A stretch of DNA of 60,898 bases from Candidatus Amphrikana amoebophyrae (GCA_030408475.1 JAUHQG010000042.1:1-60898), one strand, 5' to 3'; shown: positions 7,731 to 17,046, counted from the stretch's first letter. Program-made: numbers and translations. Notes: generated by a model not told the origin, from the sequence alone.

Positions 7731-7895
7731 GTATCTATTGAATTGGAGAATACCTTTGCGAGAAACGATATAGATTATTTAGATTTTGCCTATTCAATCG
7801 CAGGTAAACCCTAATGGGTTTGCCAAGATTTAATGGGGGAAAGATGAATGATATAGATTGTTTCTCGAGAAGGTAGTATCCAATTCAATAGATAC
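7731..7895. repeat. 165-bp inverted-repeat element, structured RNA or MITE-like
   Basis: The outer arms GTATCTATTGAATTGGA (7731-7747) and their exact complement (7879-7895) make a 17-base stem. Moving inward there is a 3x3 internal loop, a six-base stem TACCTT/AAGGTA, a 2x2 loop, then an eight-base stem CGAGAAAC/GTTTCTCG. The enclosed 93 bases begin and end with the same direct repeat GATATAGATT and contain a hairpin GGTAAACCC/GGGTTTGCC (7803-7824). The symmetrical loops suggest a selected RNA fold, while the direct repeat suggests an insertion. It lies just beside tRNA-Gly, and no protein is encoded. Confidence 0.75.
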
Positions 7896-7900
7896 AAGAA

Positions 7901-7971
7901 AGCGCCTGAACAGAATCGAACTGTCACTAATAGCTTGGAAGGCTATTGTTCTACCATTGAACTACAGGCGC
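7901..7971 (-). tRNA. tRNA-Gly (TCC)
   Basis: 71 bases on the minus strand. The acceptor stem is GCGCCTG/CAGGCGC with discriminator T, typical of bacterial tRNA-Gly. The anticodon stem ATAGC/GCTAT encloses CTTCCAA (anticodon TCC), and the T arm is ACAGTTCGATTCTGT. CCA is not encoded. Confidence 0.96.
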
Positions 7972-8056
7972 AAATATATGTGAACAATAATACTTAGGCG
8001 ATTAATTGACAAGGAAAAATCTTGTAGAAAATAACCATCGTAGTGATCATGGAGAG

Positions 8057-11000
8057 ATGATCAAAGAAGACATTTCAAGAAAAGCTAACCGCCTTTTGAT
8101 GGGAATTCTCATCATTTTTTTGCTTATAGGTGTGAAAATCCTCCTTCTCACCACTGTTCAACATTCCCACTTTGTTGAACAATCAAAAAAACCTCAATAC
8201 AAAACCATTATCGAAAAAGCTAATCGGGGCACTATCCGCGACCGCTATAACATCACACTCGCCTCTAATCACCTCCAATATAATGCCTCCATCATTTTTG
8301 ATGAAATTCGCACTTTGCCTAAAGTTAAATACAAAAAACAAAATGGTAAAAAAACAAAAATTTATGTTCGAAAACGCTATATCGAAAATCTCTCAAAATT
8401 ATTGGGCAAAAAACTACATGTTGACCCCCTCTTTGTTGAAGATACCATCTATGCTAAAGCTTCTATCTTCCCCAATACCCCTTTCGTTTTAAAAGAAGGC
8501 ATCAGCGAAAAACTCTATTATGAATTGCGCTCACTTGAAAGAAATTGGCCCGGTCTTAAGGCTCAAATTAGCTCCCATAGAAATTACCCATTAGGAAAAG
8601 TGGGATGCAATATCTTAGGCTATATGGGCGCCATCAATAAATATGAACACGATCGCGTTTTCCACCAAATTGATAAACTCCAAGAGTTTATCACAGAGCG
8701 AGAAGAAGGATTACCCACCCCTCTCCCTTCAGGCTTTGATAATATTGAATCGGTATATCACAAACTTCACGAACTGAAAGAAAAATCGTATTCCATCAAT
8801 GCCAAAGTGGGCAAGTCTGGCATAGAAAAAACCTTTGATAACGACTTAAGAGGATTTTACGGTAAGAAAAAATTCGAAGTGAATACCAAAGGGCATATCA
8901 TTCGTGAACTTCCTGACTCTTTTAACTCCACTCCAGGAAGACGCTTTTTACTCAACATCTCAGCCGAGCTTCAAGAATTTGCCGAAAGGCTCCTCACCAC
9001 TAGTGAAGAAAAAAGAGAAAAACGATTTAGAATTGCCGGTAAACATCATAACTTAATTCACCCTCCATACATTAAAGGAGGCTCCATTGTCGCAATGGTC
9101 CCTAAAACAGGTGAAATTGTCGCCATGGCTTCATATCCCCGATTTGACCCATCTGATTTTGTCTATTCCGGTGACGAAGATATTAAGCTCGAAAAACAGA
9201 TGCAAATTAATAAATGGCTCGAAACCCCTACATATATCAGTTATATCTGGGATGGTAAAAAACCATTAGAACGTGAATACTTCTCCTTAGCAAAAGGGGG
9301 ATATTGGACCCAATCTCAATGGCTCACTTTAGAAACTTACCTCGATATGATCCTCTCTAAAGAATCGACAGTTAAAGTGGCTATCGAACAAGTAAAATCA
9401 CTCAGCGATGCTATTTTAATTGAAAACGATTGCTCTGAATTAATTCAACTCACTGATGACTCCGAGCTATTCACTTTAATTAATTTACTCTATCCTGCGC
9501 ATAAAAGCCATCTCCAATCAGACCTACTTACTATTCAATATACTCAAGATAAGCTTAATGGTTCTCCGCAAAAAGTAGCCCTTATTAAGAGTAGATTAGA
9601 CCCCTACCTTTCTCAAATTGAACATAATGATGACAAACTTCTATTTTTAGACCTTATCCACTTACTAGCCCCAACTGAACTTAAAAATTTACCTCACGAA
9701 ATTCTAGCTCAATATACCCTTTCTGAATATCGTGAGCTCACTCAAAGTTTTTCACAAATTGAAAACCATCTAAAGGCCAAAATAGCTAAACACTTTCATT
9801 CCACAATCTTTTTAGACTGGAGAAATAGTGAATTTAAAGACTATTTGAAATCTAAACGGCAAGAAGAAAAAGAGGCTAAAAAGTATCAAAAACCTTACAT
9901 CGAATATTTAGAGAAAAAAGAAAAAGAGCTCTTTTCTTCCTTTTATCAAGAGCATAAATGGACTTTCACATCTCTTTTCTTATCTATAAATCAACAACTT
10001 GATAATTCAATACTATCATTTGCTCCCATCTGTAGAAAAGCCGGTATGGAAGCTTACTCTCAAATTCGTGGCATATCTAATTTAAGAAGCGCTTTACACA
10101 AATTAAGCTCTGAGCACTCCCTTTTACTTTGCCGCTCATTTAAAAAAATGAGCGACCTATCAATCCCTCTATTTGGGCACTACCACTTAAGAAATTCTAA
10201 AAGAAAGGATCAAACTCAAAAGCAACTCGCCATGCATTTTTATCCCATTACCGGTTTTGGCTACTCAAGATCATATGCATTTCAAGAAGCCGCCCCTTTA
10301 GGATCAATCTTTAAAATTGTCACTGCTTTTGAAGCAACGAACCAAAAATTCTCTCCTAATACACCGAACAACCTTAATCCTCTCACTATTATCGATTGCT
10401 CTAACCCAAAAACTAAAGAAAGAAGCAAACAAATTCTAGGTTACCACACTGATGGAAAAAAAATTACTCGGCGTTATAAAGGGGGTAGACTTCCTGCAAG
10501 TTATAAAAAAGCAGGGAAAATTGATCTGCTTAAAGCGTTTGAACTCTCCAGTAATATCTATTTCTCTCTCTTAGCTTCTGACAAAATGAATAAACCCACT
10601 GACTTAACTAATATATCTTCAAAAATGAACTTTGGAAAAAAAACAGGCATCGATCTGCCAGGTGAAATTCGAGGCATCTTGCCAACCGATATTATAGATA
10701 ACCAAACAGGTCTTTACGCTTTTGCCATAGGTCAACATAGCCTCGTGGTCTCCCCTCTTCAAACCGCTGTCATGATGAGCTCAATTGCTAATAGTGGACA
10801 AGTTCTCAAACCACAAATTGTAAAGCTTACTGCTAGTATTGAAAATTCAAATTCACGCAACCTTTCTCATAAAAAGTACCCTTTTAAAGAATATATCAAC
10901 TTAGTAGGTCTTGACTTCCCCTTCTTTTCTGAAACTGTTGAACAAGACAAAAAGAAATTAGCCAAAAAAGTAAAGCCACATATCCTTCATCAACTCACTT

Positions 11001-11419
11001 ATCCTCCTCAAGTTAAAAGCTACATCCTGAAAGGACTTCACAATGTCGTAAATGGAGAAAGAGGTTCAGCTCGTCCCAATGCTATTCATTCTCTATATGA
11101 ATCATATCAAGATAAAAAAAATTATGTGCAAATGAAGCAAAGTATGGTAGGCAAAACGGCTACTGCTGAAATCTTATACCGCCCTTGCCTAGATAGGCAA
11201 TTTAAACCCATCATTTGTAAACATATTTGGTTCAGTAGCGCAAGCTTCGAAACTGATAAAACCACAAATAAACCCAACTTCGAAGAACCTGAATTAGTTT
11301 GCATTGTCTATTTGCGATTTGGCGATTTTGGGAAGGAAGCAGCTCCAATTGCATCAAAAATAATTCAAAAATATAGAGAAATAACTAGACAGAAGAAAAA
11401 TAGTAGAGTACACTTTTGA
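8057..11419 (+). CDS. large penicillin-binding protein 2 (class B transpeptidase)
   Basis: About 1120 residues, far longer than the 600-700 of most class B PBPs but like the chlamydial PBP2. There is one membrane anchor near the N-terminus (LLMGILIIFLLIGVKILLL), then a periplasmic dimerisation region (RGTIRDRY), a charged helical insert of roughly 300 residues (about 400-720), and the transpeptidase domain. Active-site motifs are S750-I-F-K753, S831-S-N833, and K1033-T-A where KTG is usual. The role is cross-linking peptidoglycan at division or septation. The ATG at 8057 has GGAGAG very close upstream; an in-frame TTG at 8006 would add 17 residues. It is followed within 30 bases by the GT90 gene. 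Confidence 0.88.
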   Translation: MIKEDISRKANRLLMGILIIFLLIGVKILLLTTVQHSHFVEQSKKPQYKTIIEKANRGTIRDRYNITLASNHLQYNASIIFDEIRTLPKVKYKKQNGKKTKIYVRKRYIENLSKLLGKKLHVDPLFVEDTIYAKASIFPNTPFVLKEGISEKLYYELRSLERNWPGLKAQISSHRNYPLGKVGCNILGYMGAINKYEHDRVFHQIDKLQEFITEREEGLPTPLPSGFDNIESVYHKLHELKEKSYSINAKVGKSGIEKTFDNDLRGFYGKKKFEVNTKGHIIRELPDSFNSTPGRRFLLNISAELQEFAERLLTTSEEKREKRFRIAGKHHNLIHPPYIKGGSIVAMVPKTGEIVAMASYPRFDPSDFVYSGDEDIKLEKQMQINKWLETPTYISYIWDGKKPLEREYFSLAKGGYWTQSQWLTLETYLDMILSKESTVKVAIEQVKSLSDAILIENDCSELIQLTDDSELFTLINLLYPAHKSHLQSDLLTIQYTQDKLNGSPQKVALIKSRLDPYLSQIEHNDDKLLFLDLIHLLAPTELKNLPHEILAQYTLSEYRELTQSFSQIENHLKAKIAKHFHSTIFLDWRNSEFKDYLKSKRQEEKEAKKYQKPYIEYLEKKEKELFSSFYQEHKWTFTSLFLSINQQLDNSILSFAPICRKAGMEAYSQIRGISNLRSALHKLSSEHSLLLCRSFKKMSDLSIPLFGHYHLRNSKRKDQTQKQLAMHFYPITGFGYSRSYAFQEAAPLGSIFKIVTAFEATNQKFSPNTPNNLNPLTIIDCSNPKTKERSKQILGYHTDGKKITRRYKGGRLPASYKKAGKIDLLKAFELSSNIYFSLLASDKMNKPTDLTNISSKMNFGKKTGIDLPGEIRGILPTDIIDNQTGLYAFAIGQHSLVVSPLQTAVMMSSIANSGQVLKPQIVKLTASIENSNSRNLSHKKYPFKEYINLVGLDFPFFSETVEQDKKKLAKKVKPHILHQLTYPPQVKSYILKGLHNVVNGERGSARPNAIHSLYESYQDKKNYVQMKQSMVGKTATAEILYRPCLDRQFKPIICKHIWFSSASFETDKTTNKPNFEEPELVCIVYLRFGDFGKEAAPIASKIIQKYREITRQKKNSRVHF

Positions 11420-11447
11420 CCCTACTTCAGGAAATATTAGTAGAGAT

Positions 11448-12656
11448 ATGAGAAAACGACTGCTTCTTGCGCTCCTAGTTTTGATATTACCGTTACTTTT
11501 TATCGGATTTAATGGAGCATCCAAAGTAAAACGCTTTTTATACAATCATTCCACAAACATACTTGACATTCCTGTCTCAGAAGCTGATCTCTCACGCCTG
11601 CTCAAAAAAGCCCCTCCACCATGGATGCAATCTAGAATTGAAAAGGATCTTGCTAAATATCACGTCACTCCTATCACACGAAAAAAACTCGATTCGGTCT
11701 ATCACAAATATTGTCATAATAAAATTGCTCGCTTTCAAATCCGAAGTCAAAAGCTCACTTATCAAACAACTTGCAAAGAACATGTTCGCTTTAAATCTGT
11801 CAAACATGGTTTAAAACAACTTTGCCAAATATATCCAAAACTCAATGTCGACTTCATTGTCTCGTTTGAAGACGATATGAAAAATGTTCAAGAACCTATT
11901 TTTGTCTTTGCCAAAAACAAACACAATCATAACCTGATTCTCTTCCCCGATTTCACTTGCTATGCTAAAGAAACGACCACTTATGCTTGGAGCTATAGCT
12001 TAAGACCCAAAATAATAAAAGCATCTAATTCCATACCCTGGAGTCGAAAAAAAGAGCTTGGATTTTGGCGAGGCGGAACAACCGGAATGGATCTAACAGA
12101 TAAAAATTGGGAATCCTCAAATAGATGCAAAGTGTGTACAATATCTAGATTCCACCCTAAAATCATCGATGCTAAATTTACAAGCTTCACCCAAATTCCC
12201 GCTTCTAAACGAAAAAACTTCTACTCTCATTATAATATTAGCCCTTTTGTTACTCCTGAAGAGCACCTCCAATATAAATACCTAATCTCTTTAGATGGCA
12301 ACACTTGCACATATCCCGGACTTCAATGGAGACTACAATCCAATAGTCTTGTATTCAAACCTAAATCAAATGAAATTCAATGGTATTATGAAGGACTTGT
12401 CCCCAATTACCACTATTTAGCATTAGAGAGTGATTGCTCTAACCTCATATCAAAACTCAATTGGGCAAGGCAACATGATAATTTAGCTCATAAGATAGCT
12501 CGCCAATCAACTCAATTTGCCAATGAAAACCTTAACCAACTCGCAATCTATCACTACTTAGCTCTCCTTTTAAGAGAATACGAAAGAGTTCAAGTGACTC
12601 ATGATTTAGCCGTAGACTCAGATATAGACGAATATACTCCCTTTTGCCGCTATTAA
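11448..12656 (+). CDS. GT90 (CAP10-type) glycosyltransferase
   Basis: 402 residues. The N-terminus has a basic start and a hydrophobic helix (LLLALLVLILPLLFIGF), a type II membrane anchor. The C-terminal half carries the CAP10/GT90 signature: FWRGGTTGMD, then YLISLDGNTCTYPGLQWRL, NSLVFKPKS and WYYEGLVPNYHYLAL. GT90 enzymes move glucose, xylose or mannose to proteins, capsules or LPS. It probably decorates a surface glycan made with the Wza/Wzc-like genes that follow on the other strand. The start lies 28 bases after PBP2, suggesting one transcript. Its 3' end overlaps the convergent Wzz/Wzc-like gene by 39 bases. The exact donor and acceptor are unknown. Confidence 0.82.
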   Translation: MRKRLLLALLVLILPLLFIGFNGASKVKRFLYNHSTNILDIPVSEADLSRLLKKAPPPWMQSRIEKDLAKYHVTPITRKKLDSVYHKYCHNKIARFQIRSQKLTYQTTCKEHVRFKSVKHGLKQLCQIYPKLNVDFIVSFEDDMKNVQEPIFVFAKNKHNHNLILFPDFTCYAKETTTYAWSYSLRPKIIKASNSIPWSRKKELGFWRGGTTGMDLTDKNWESSNRCKVCTISRFHPKIIDAKFTSFTQIPASKRKNFYSHYNISPFVTPEEHLQYKYLISLDGNTCTYPGLQWRLQSNSLVFKPKSNEIQWYYEGLVPNYHYLALESDCSNLISKLNWARQHDNLAHKIARQSTQFANENLNQLAIYHYLALLLREYERVQVTHDLAVDSDIDEYTPFCRY

Positions 12657-14363
12657 TGGCCTTAAATCAGCGCTAGTTTCATTAGTCACCACATATATCA
12701 CCTTGTCAAACATATTGGGCGCAAATCGAGCGCAATCATCTTTAGCGCTCAAGTTATAGCCGTAGATAGTTCGATCAAAACCTTTTTTCCTCTTCACTTT
12801 TGACAATCGATCACTTTCTATAACTTCTATCTCTTCATCAGGAAAATATGATGCTATTTGGGTGGAAACATCTAAATCATTTGAATGAAAAATAGCTATC
12901 ATCTTCCCTTCCTCTATAGCTAACGCAATGTTGGGAACTAACTTTGGAAAGCAAATAGCTCCACTCTCTTTTAGAGTTTGATAGCTGATGGGAAATCCTT
13001 TTATAAACTGAATAAAAATTAGTACCATCGCGACTAAAAAAGTGATGGAGGATGAAAACAAAAGTGACTTAGTCAAGATTGAAAAAGAATAGCGTTTCAT
13101 GTTAGAAAAACCCCACTCCATCGGTCTTGCATCAATATGCTTGAGATGTTGCTTGATAGTAGTAGACTCCACCAATTGACTTAACGCCTCTAAAGTAGAG
13201 CTGTTTAAATCTGATTTTATTTGAAGTAACGATTCACTCATCCACTGCTCAGGCAACTTCGCTCGTTCCATAGAAATTTCATCTAATTTCCCTGACAAAA
13301 ACTGCCTCTCTTTGTAGAGCATCCCTAGTTCATCTTCTTTCACTTGAGTTAGCAAAGGAGCATTTTTATTAAGTTTATATTCGCTATACACTTCTATTTG
13401 ATCATCAATTATTTTTAGCTTATCTTTTAAAGTTTTCTCAAGTTCACCTTTTTGAGCCAACCAATCATTTGTTGTCATCACACCATGACTTTGAATATTT
13501 TTTTCAAATTGACCCACATGCTCTCTCATCGCCATATTATATTGTGAAAAAAGCTCAAGCTGCCTTTTTGATAAATGATCCACTTGAGTGGCTACTTTTT
13601 CTTTCAGATCTTTGGTAAGAAGTGCTTGATATTCTCTCATTAGGCAATCTAAACTATTTTTTGCAATAACAGGAGTTAGATGAGAAAATGTGAGTAAAAT
13701 CACGTTAGGATCCACTTCACTTTTATCAATATTAAGTCTCTTTTTCATTTTAACAACAGTAGAATCTAAACTGTTAACTTTTAGATTTAGCTTTAATCCC
13801 TTTGGCAAAGTAGAGCAAACATCAAATGAGATAGAAGAAGTGCTGCAGTGACCTGGTATAACAAATTCTTTTTTTTCACCAGCCATACACATTTCTAAAA
13901 GATTCGGCTCTCTTACTAAAAATTGAAGCTCGTCCTCTAACTGGCGATCGGCTTTTAAATTAGAGATCGACTCTAAAACTTTTTGTTGTTGTTTCTCTTT
14001 TTTCCCACCAAGTTGTCTTAGGAAATTAGCCCCTTTACCCTTTCCCCACGAAAGCCTTAAAGCTTGCTTTTCTATCACCTTTTCCAATAAAGGGTATGAA
14101 CTCATCCACATAATAGCTCTCCCTTTTTGATGATTTGAAGAAGGCGCTTTCATCATCTTTTCCAAAAATTTCAATTGATCTTCTGAAGAATCAATAGCCC
14201 CATCTTGGAAAGTTGAATTTGCTATATATTTAGGCGAAGTAAAAAATAAAAAAAAGAGAAACGAGCCTATAAATGCCGCTATAAATAAAGTGACAAAAAT
14301 ATTTTGCTTTCTCTTCCAAAAGTAGATAAAATCATTAAGGGTTAAATAAATTTCACTTCTCAT
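12618..14363 (-). CDS. Wzz/Wzc-type polysaccharide chain-length or export protein
   Basis: 581 residues. Architecture: a short cytoplasmic start, a first membrane helix (IFVTLFIAAFIGSFLFFLFF), a long periplasmic region with extended coiled coil (about 100-400, rich in Lys, Glu, Gln, Leu), a second helix (LLFSSSITFLVAMVLIFIQF), and a cytoplasmic tail of about 130 residues. This is the polysaccharide co-polymerase layout. The tail looks like a remnant of a BY-kinase Rossmann fold (MIAIFHSNDLDVSTQIASYF, then FDRTIYGY, then DKVIYVV) but lacks a Walker A P-loop and a tyrosine cluster. Its start overlaps the end of the Wza-like gene by four bases, so the two are translationally coupled. Confidence 0.8.
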   Translation of the reverse strand: MRSEIYLTLNDFIYFWKRKQNIFVTLFIAAFIGSFLFFLFFTSPKYIANSTFQDGAIDSSEDQLKFLEKMMKAPSSNHQKGRAIMWMSSYPLLEKVIEKQALRLSWGKGKGANFLRQLGGKKEKQQQKVLESISNLKADRQLEDELQFLVREPNLLEMCMAGEKKEFVIPGHCSTSSISFDVCSTLPKGLKLNLKVNSLDSTVVKMKKRLNIDKSEVDPNVILLTFSHLTPVIAKNSLDCLMREYQALLTKDLKEKVATQVDHLSKRQLELFSQYNMAMREHVGQFEKNIQSHGVMTTNDWLAQKGELEKTLKDKLKIIDDQIEVYSEYKLNKNAPLLTQVKEDELGMLYKERQFLSGKLDEISMERAKLPEQWMSESLLQIKSDLNSSTLEALSQLVESTTIKQHLKHIDARPMEWGFSNMKRYSFSILTKSLLFSSSITFLVAMVLIFIQFIKGFPISYQTLKESGAICFPKLVPNIALAIEEGKMIAIFHSNDLDVSTQIASYFPDEEIEVIESDRLSKVKRKKGFDRTIYGYNLSAKDDCARFAPNMFDKVIYVVTNETSADLRPLIAAKGSIFVYI

Positions 14364-15400
14364 TGGATAATAACTCCTGATATTCCTTTACGGAAGAATT
14401 CATAAGCAGTAAAGCTTGGGAAAAGTTGATTCACAAAGCGATTCCATTGCGTAATAGGAGTGGCGGCAACATAGACAATATCTCCTGGGATTAAGAGCAT
14501 ATTATTGGTTGGTAAATGAATAATATGATTCCAAGTAAGCGTGTAAATTTTAGGCTTAATTAAATTGCCCCTAATCACCTGAATAAACGCTCTATCACCC
14601 GTAACCAGTATACCTCCTGCTTTAGCTAAAGCTTCTCTAAGAGGAACAGTGCCGGTGCTAATAGGAAAGGCACCTTCAGTTTTCACTTCTCCCATAACAT
14701 AGAAATTAGAACTTTCTGCCCCTGCAATATAAACTTTATCTTTGGCTCTCATGACAACGTTTTGACTCATATCACCGTTTTGAATAAGCTTGACAAAATC
14801 AACGGGCAAAAGCTTATCATTTCGCACTAAATAACTCTTAAATAAGTTGGCATTAGTTGGTACTTTTGCTTTTGAGAGCAGATCAAAAAGGCGCATTTTC
14901 CCATTGACAGGAAGCGATGTGATCTGAGTTTGTCCTGCAATTTCTACTCGCTTTTCAAGGCGCTCTTTATATGACAAGAAAACTTCGACATCGTGAATTT
15001 GCTCTTTAAATTTTTGCTCCACTAAAGATTGTACCTGATTTAAGGTGAGATTTTGAACAACGACAGAGCCAATTAAAGGCAAAGTGAGTTGACCATTTTC
15101 TACTGTAAAGCCAGAGTCAAAAAAAGAGGCAATTTTACTGAGTTCATTTTGTTTAGTAGGATGAAAAAGCCTAATAGCAATCACATCTCCATTGTCAACA
15201 ATATCGACAACTTCATCTAATAAATCCGGTGACAAAGGTTCAAATAAACCCCCTTCAAAATTAAGTTGAGACACCTTACCGAGTTGAATCTGATATGAGT
15301 CCATGACAAAGTCTTGAGCTCCCAAAGCATCTTTTCCAAGATATGGGCGATTAGCGCAACCTGCCAAAATGAGTAATAGTAATAAAGTATATGATCGCAT
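14360..15400 (-). CDS. Wza-like outer-membrane polysaccharide export lipoprotein
   Basis: 346 residues. It starts with a lipoprotein signal (LLLLLILAGC; Cys15 would be lipidated). A polysaccharide export (Poly_export) domain follows, seen as DVIAIRLFHPTKQNELSKIA then FTVENGQLTLPLIGSVVVQN and QSLVEQKFKEQ. One or two SLBB domains come next (VEIAGQ...LFDLLSKA; YVMGEVKTEGAFPI...LREALAKAGG), then a C-terminal amphipathic segment. Wza-type proteins form the outer-membrane pore for capsule or exopolysaccharide and work with the adjacent Wzc-type protein. It is divergent from the epimerase gene, with 40 bases between them. Confidence 0.87.
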   Translation of the reverse strand: MRSYTLLLLLILAGCANRPYLGKDALGAQDFVMDSYQIQLGKVSQLNFEGGLFEPLSPDLLDEVVDIVDNGDVIAIRLFHPTKQNELSKIASFFDSGFTVENGQLTLPLIGSVVVQNLTLNQVQSLVEQKFKEQIHDVEVFLSYKERLEKRVEIAGQTQITSLPVNGKMRLFDLLSKAKVPTNANLFKSYLVRNDKLLPVDFVKLIQNGDMSQNVVMRAKDKVYIAGAESSNFYVMGEVKTEGAFPISTGTVPLREALAKAGGILVTGDRAFIQVIRGNLIKPKIYTLTWNHIIHLPTNNMLLIPGDIVYVAATPITQWNRFVNQLFPSFTAYEFFRKGISGVIIQ

Positions 15401-15440
15401 AAAATAGTCGTTATTAGTTTAGTAAGAACATAGTACCGAT

Positions 15441-16403
15441 ATGAGCACTCAGAATCAAACAATTTATGTAACTGGAATAGCAGGATTTATAGGATTTCAC
15501 CTAGCATGTAGACTTCACTCTATGGGTTATAGTGTTGTTGGCTGTGATACTTTTAATGACGCTTATCCACCGAAAATAAAACACGATCGGGCAAAAATTT
15601 TACGTCATAAAAGAATAGAAATCTACCAAGCGTCTATTTCGAACAGATTAGAGCAAGATAAAATCTTTCAAAAACATAAGCCAGATATCGTCATTAATTT
15701 AGCAGCGCAAGCAGGGGTTAGGGCTTCATTAGCCAAGCCTGAAGTGTTTGTTGAAAGCAATTTAGTTGGATTTGTTGAGCTTTGTGAGCTGATGCGCAAG
15801 TATCCCCCTAAAAAGTTTATCTACGCCTCATCTTCTTCTGTTTATGGCGATAATACTAAATTCCCCTTAGCAGAGAGCGACAAAGCCGATCATCCTGTTT
15901 CACTCTATGGTGCCACTAAAAAAGCGAATGAAGTGATTGCCTATTCATATCACTCAATGTTTAAAGTTCCCACGATTGGATTACGCTTTTTTACATGCTA
16001 TGGCCCCTATGGCAGACCTGACATGGCGATATATATCTTTGTAAAAAACATACTAGAAGGCAAGCCAATCACTGTTTTTAATGAAGGAAAAATGGAGCGT
16101 GACTTTACCTATGTGGATGACATTGTATCGGGAATAGTTGCTTCAATTTCATATGAAACCAACTTTGAGATCTTTAACTTAGGTAAAGGTCAAACTGATG
16201 ATCTCAATACACTCATTGATATTATTGAGACGCGATTAAAGAAAAAAGCGATCATTGATTATCAGCCTAGGCCAGCAGTAGATATGCCGATGAACATAGC
16301 TGATATAGAAAAGAGTTCTGAAAAACTAGGCTTCACTCCCAAAACGCCACTAAAAGAAGGGGTGAATAAATTTATCGACTGGTATTTAGAGTATTCTAAA
16401 TAA
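15441..16403 (+). CDS. NAD-dependent UDP-sugar epimerase, UDP-glucuronate 4-epimerase type
   Basis: 320 residues, an extended SDR. The Rossmann motif is GIAGFIGFH (GxxGxxG) near residue 12. The catalytic Ser lies in ASSSSVYG, and Tyr/Lys in YGATKKANE. The blocks TIGLRFFTCYGPYGRPDMAIY and IFVKNILEGKPITVFNEGKM, with RDFTYVDDIV, match UDP-glucuronate 4-epimerases best. The expected product is UDP-galacturonate for LPS or capsule. It lies beside the Wza/Wzc-like genes, so it probably supplies a precursor for that polysaccharide. Related epimerases for other UDP-sugars cannot be excluded. Confidence 0.87.
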   Translation: MSTQNQTIYVTGIAGFIGFHLACRLHSMGYSVVGCDTFNDAYPPKIKHDRAKILRHKRIEIYQASISNRLEQDKIFQKHKPDIVINLAAQAGVRASLAKPEVFVESNLVGFVELCELMRKYPPKKFIYASSSSVYGDNTKFPLAESDKADHPVSLYGATKKANEVIAYSYHSMFKVPTIGLRFFTCYGPYGRPDMAIYIFVKNILEGKPITVFNEGKMERDFTYVDDIVSGIVASISYETNFEIFNLGKGQTDDLNTLIDIIETRLKKKAIIDYQPRPAVDMPMNIADIEKSSEKLGFTPKTPLKEGVNKFIDWYLEYSK

Positions 16404-16417
16404 GATCATTGTTTTAT

Positions 16418-16954
16418 TCAATATTGATGACCCCAACTCCCATCACTCCTTGGCCATGGATCCCATAATTCCCCGTGATTGGTTTCTATACCCACAACTT
16501 GATGACTCTTAGGATTTATCTGATATTGTATAGGGCTCTTGGTATTATATGGATAATATGCAACATGTCTAGAAGTGTCACTTTTCTTGTAGCTTATACT
16601 GGATTCAAAATCAAGATCCTCATGTGCTAAATATAAAAAAGCGTGTCCCAAACATATTGCAGCCACTTTTGCAATGGTATATATTAATGTAACAGCCGCC
16701 AGTGGCAGTGATCCTAGGGCCATAATACTATTTTTAAAAACTGTGCGCACTAGTGGATCACTCGATTTGGATTGCATAGCACAAGCTAAATCACTTAATT
16801 GTTTAAATATAAATCCAAACGAATTGGATAAAGATTGTGTAATGGATAAATCAGAATTTGCTCCCTCTTCAAAAAAATCATTCGCTTGGCGAACCCCAAA
16901 ATTATCAACTCGATCCCAAAATTGATTAGCCGCTGAAATAGTCCCTTTTGACAT
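16418..16954 (-). CDS. membrane-associated protein, unknown; Inc-like hydrophobic domain
   Basis: 178 residues. The N-terminal 90 are polar (many Asp, Asn, Ser), then comes a hydrophobic stretch of about 30 residues (LPLAAVTLIYTIAKVAAICL and beyond) that could be one long or two short helices. The C-terminal tail is polar and aromatic (YYPYNTK, ELWDPWPRSDG). No signal peptide is seen. A mid-protein hydrophobic domain of this kind resembles chlamydial inclusion-membrane proteins, but I do not recognise a homologue. The upstream minus-strand sequence contains a run of G (GGGGGG) serving as ribosome site before the ATG at 16954. It is convergent with the epimerase, only 14 bases away. Confidence 0.65.
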   Translation of the reverse strand: MSKGTISAANQFWDRVDNFGVRQANDFFEEGANSDLSITQSLSNSFGFIFKQLSDLACAMQSKSSDPLVRTVFKNSIMALGSLPLAAVTLIYTIAKVAAICLGHAFLYLAHEDLDFESSISYKKSDTSRHVAYYPYNTKSPIQYQINPKSHQVVGIETNHGELWDPWPRSDGSWGHQY

Positions 16955-17046
16955 AACATTCCCCCCTACAGTACTTGCTATAATTATATTATAACAAATA
17001 TTTGAATAAATTTCAAGAGTTCGATGATTTACCTAAGTTATTAATA

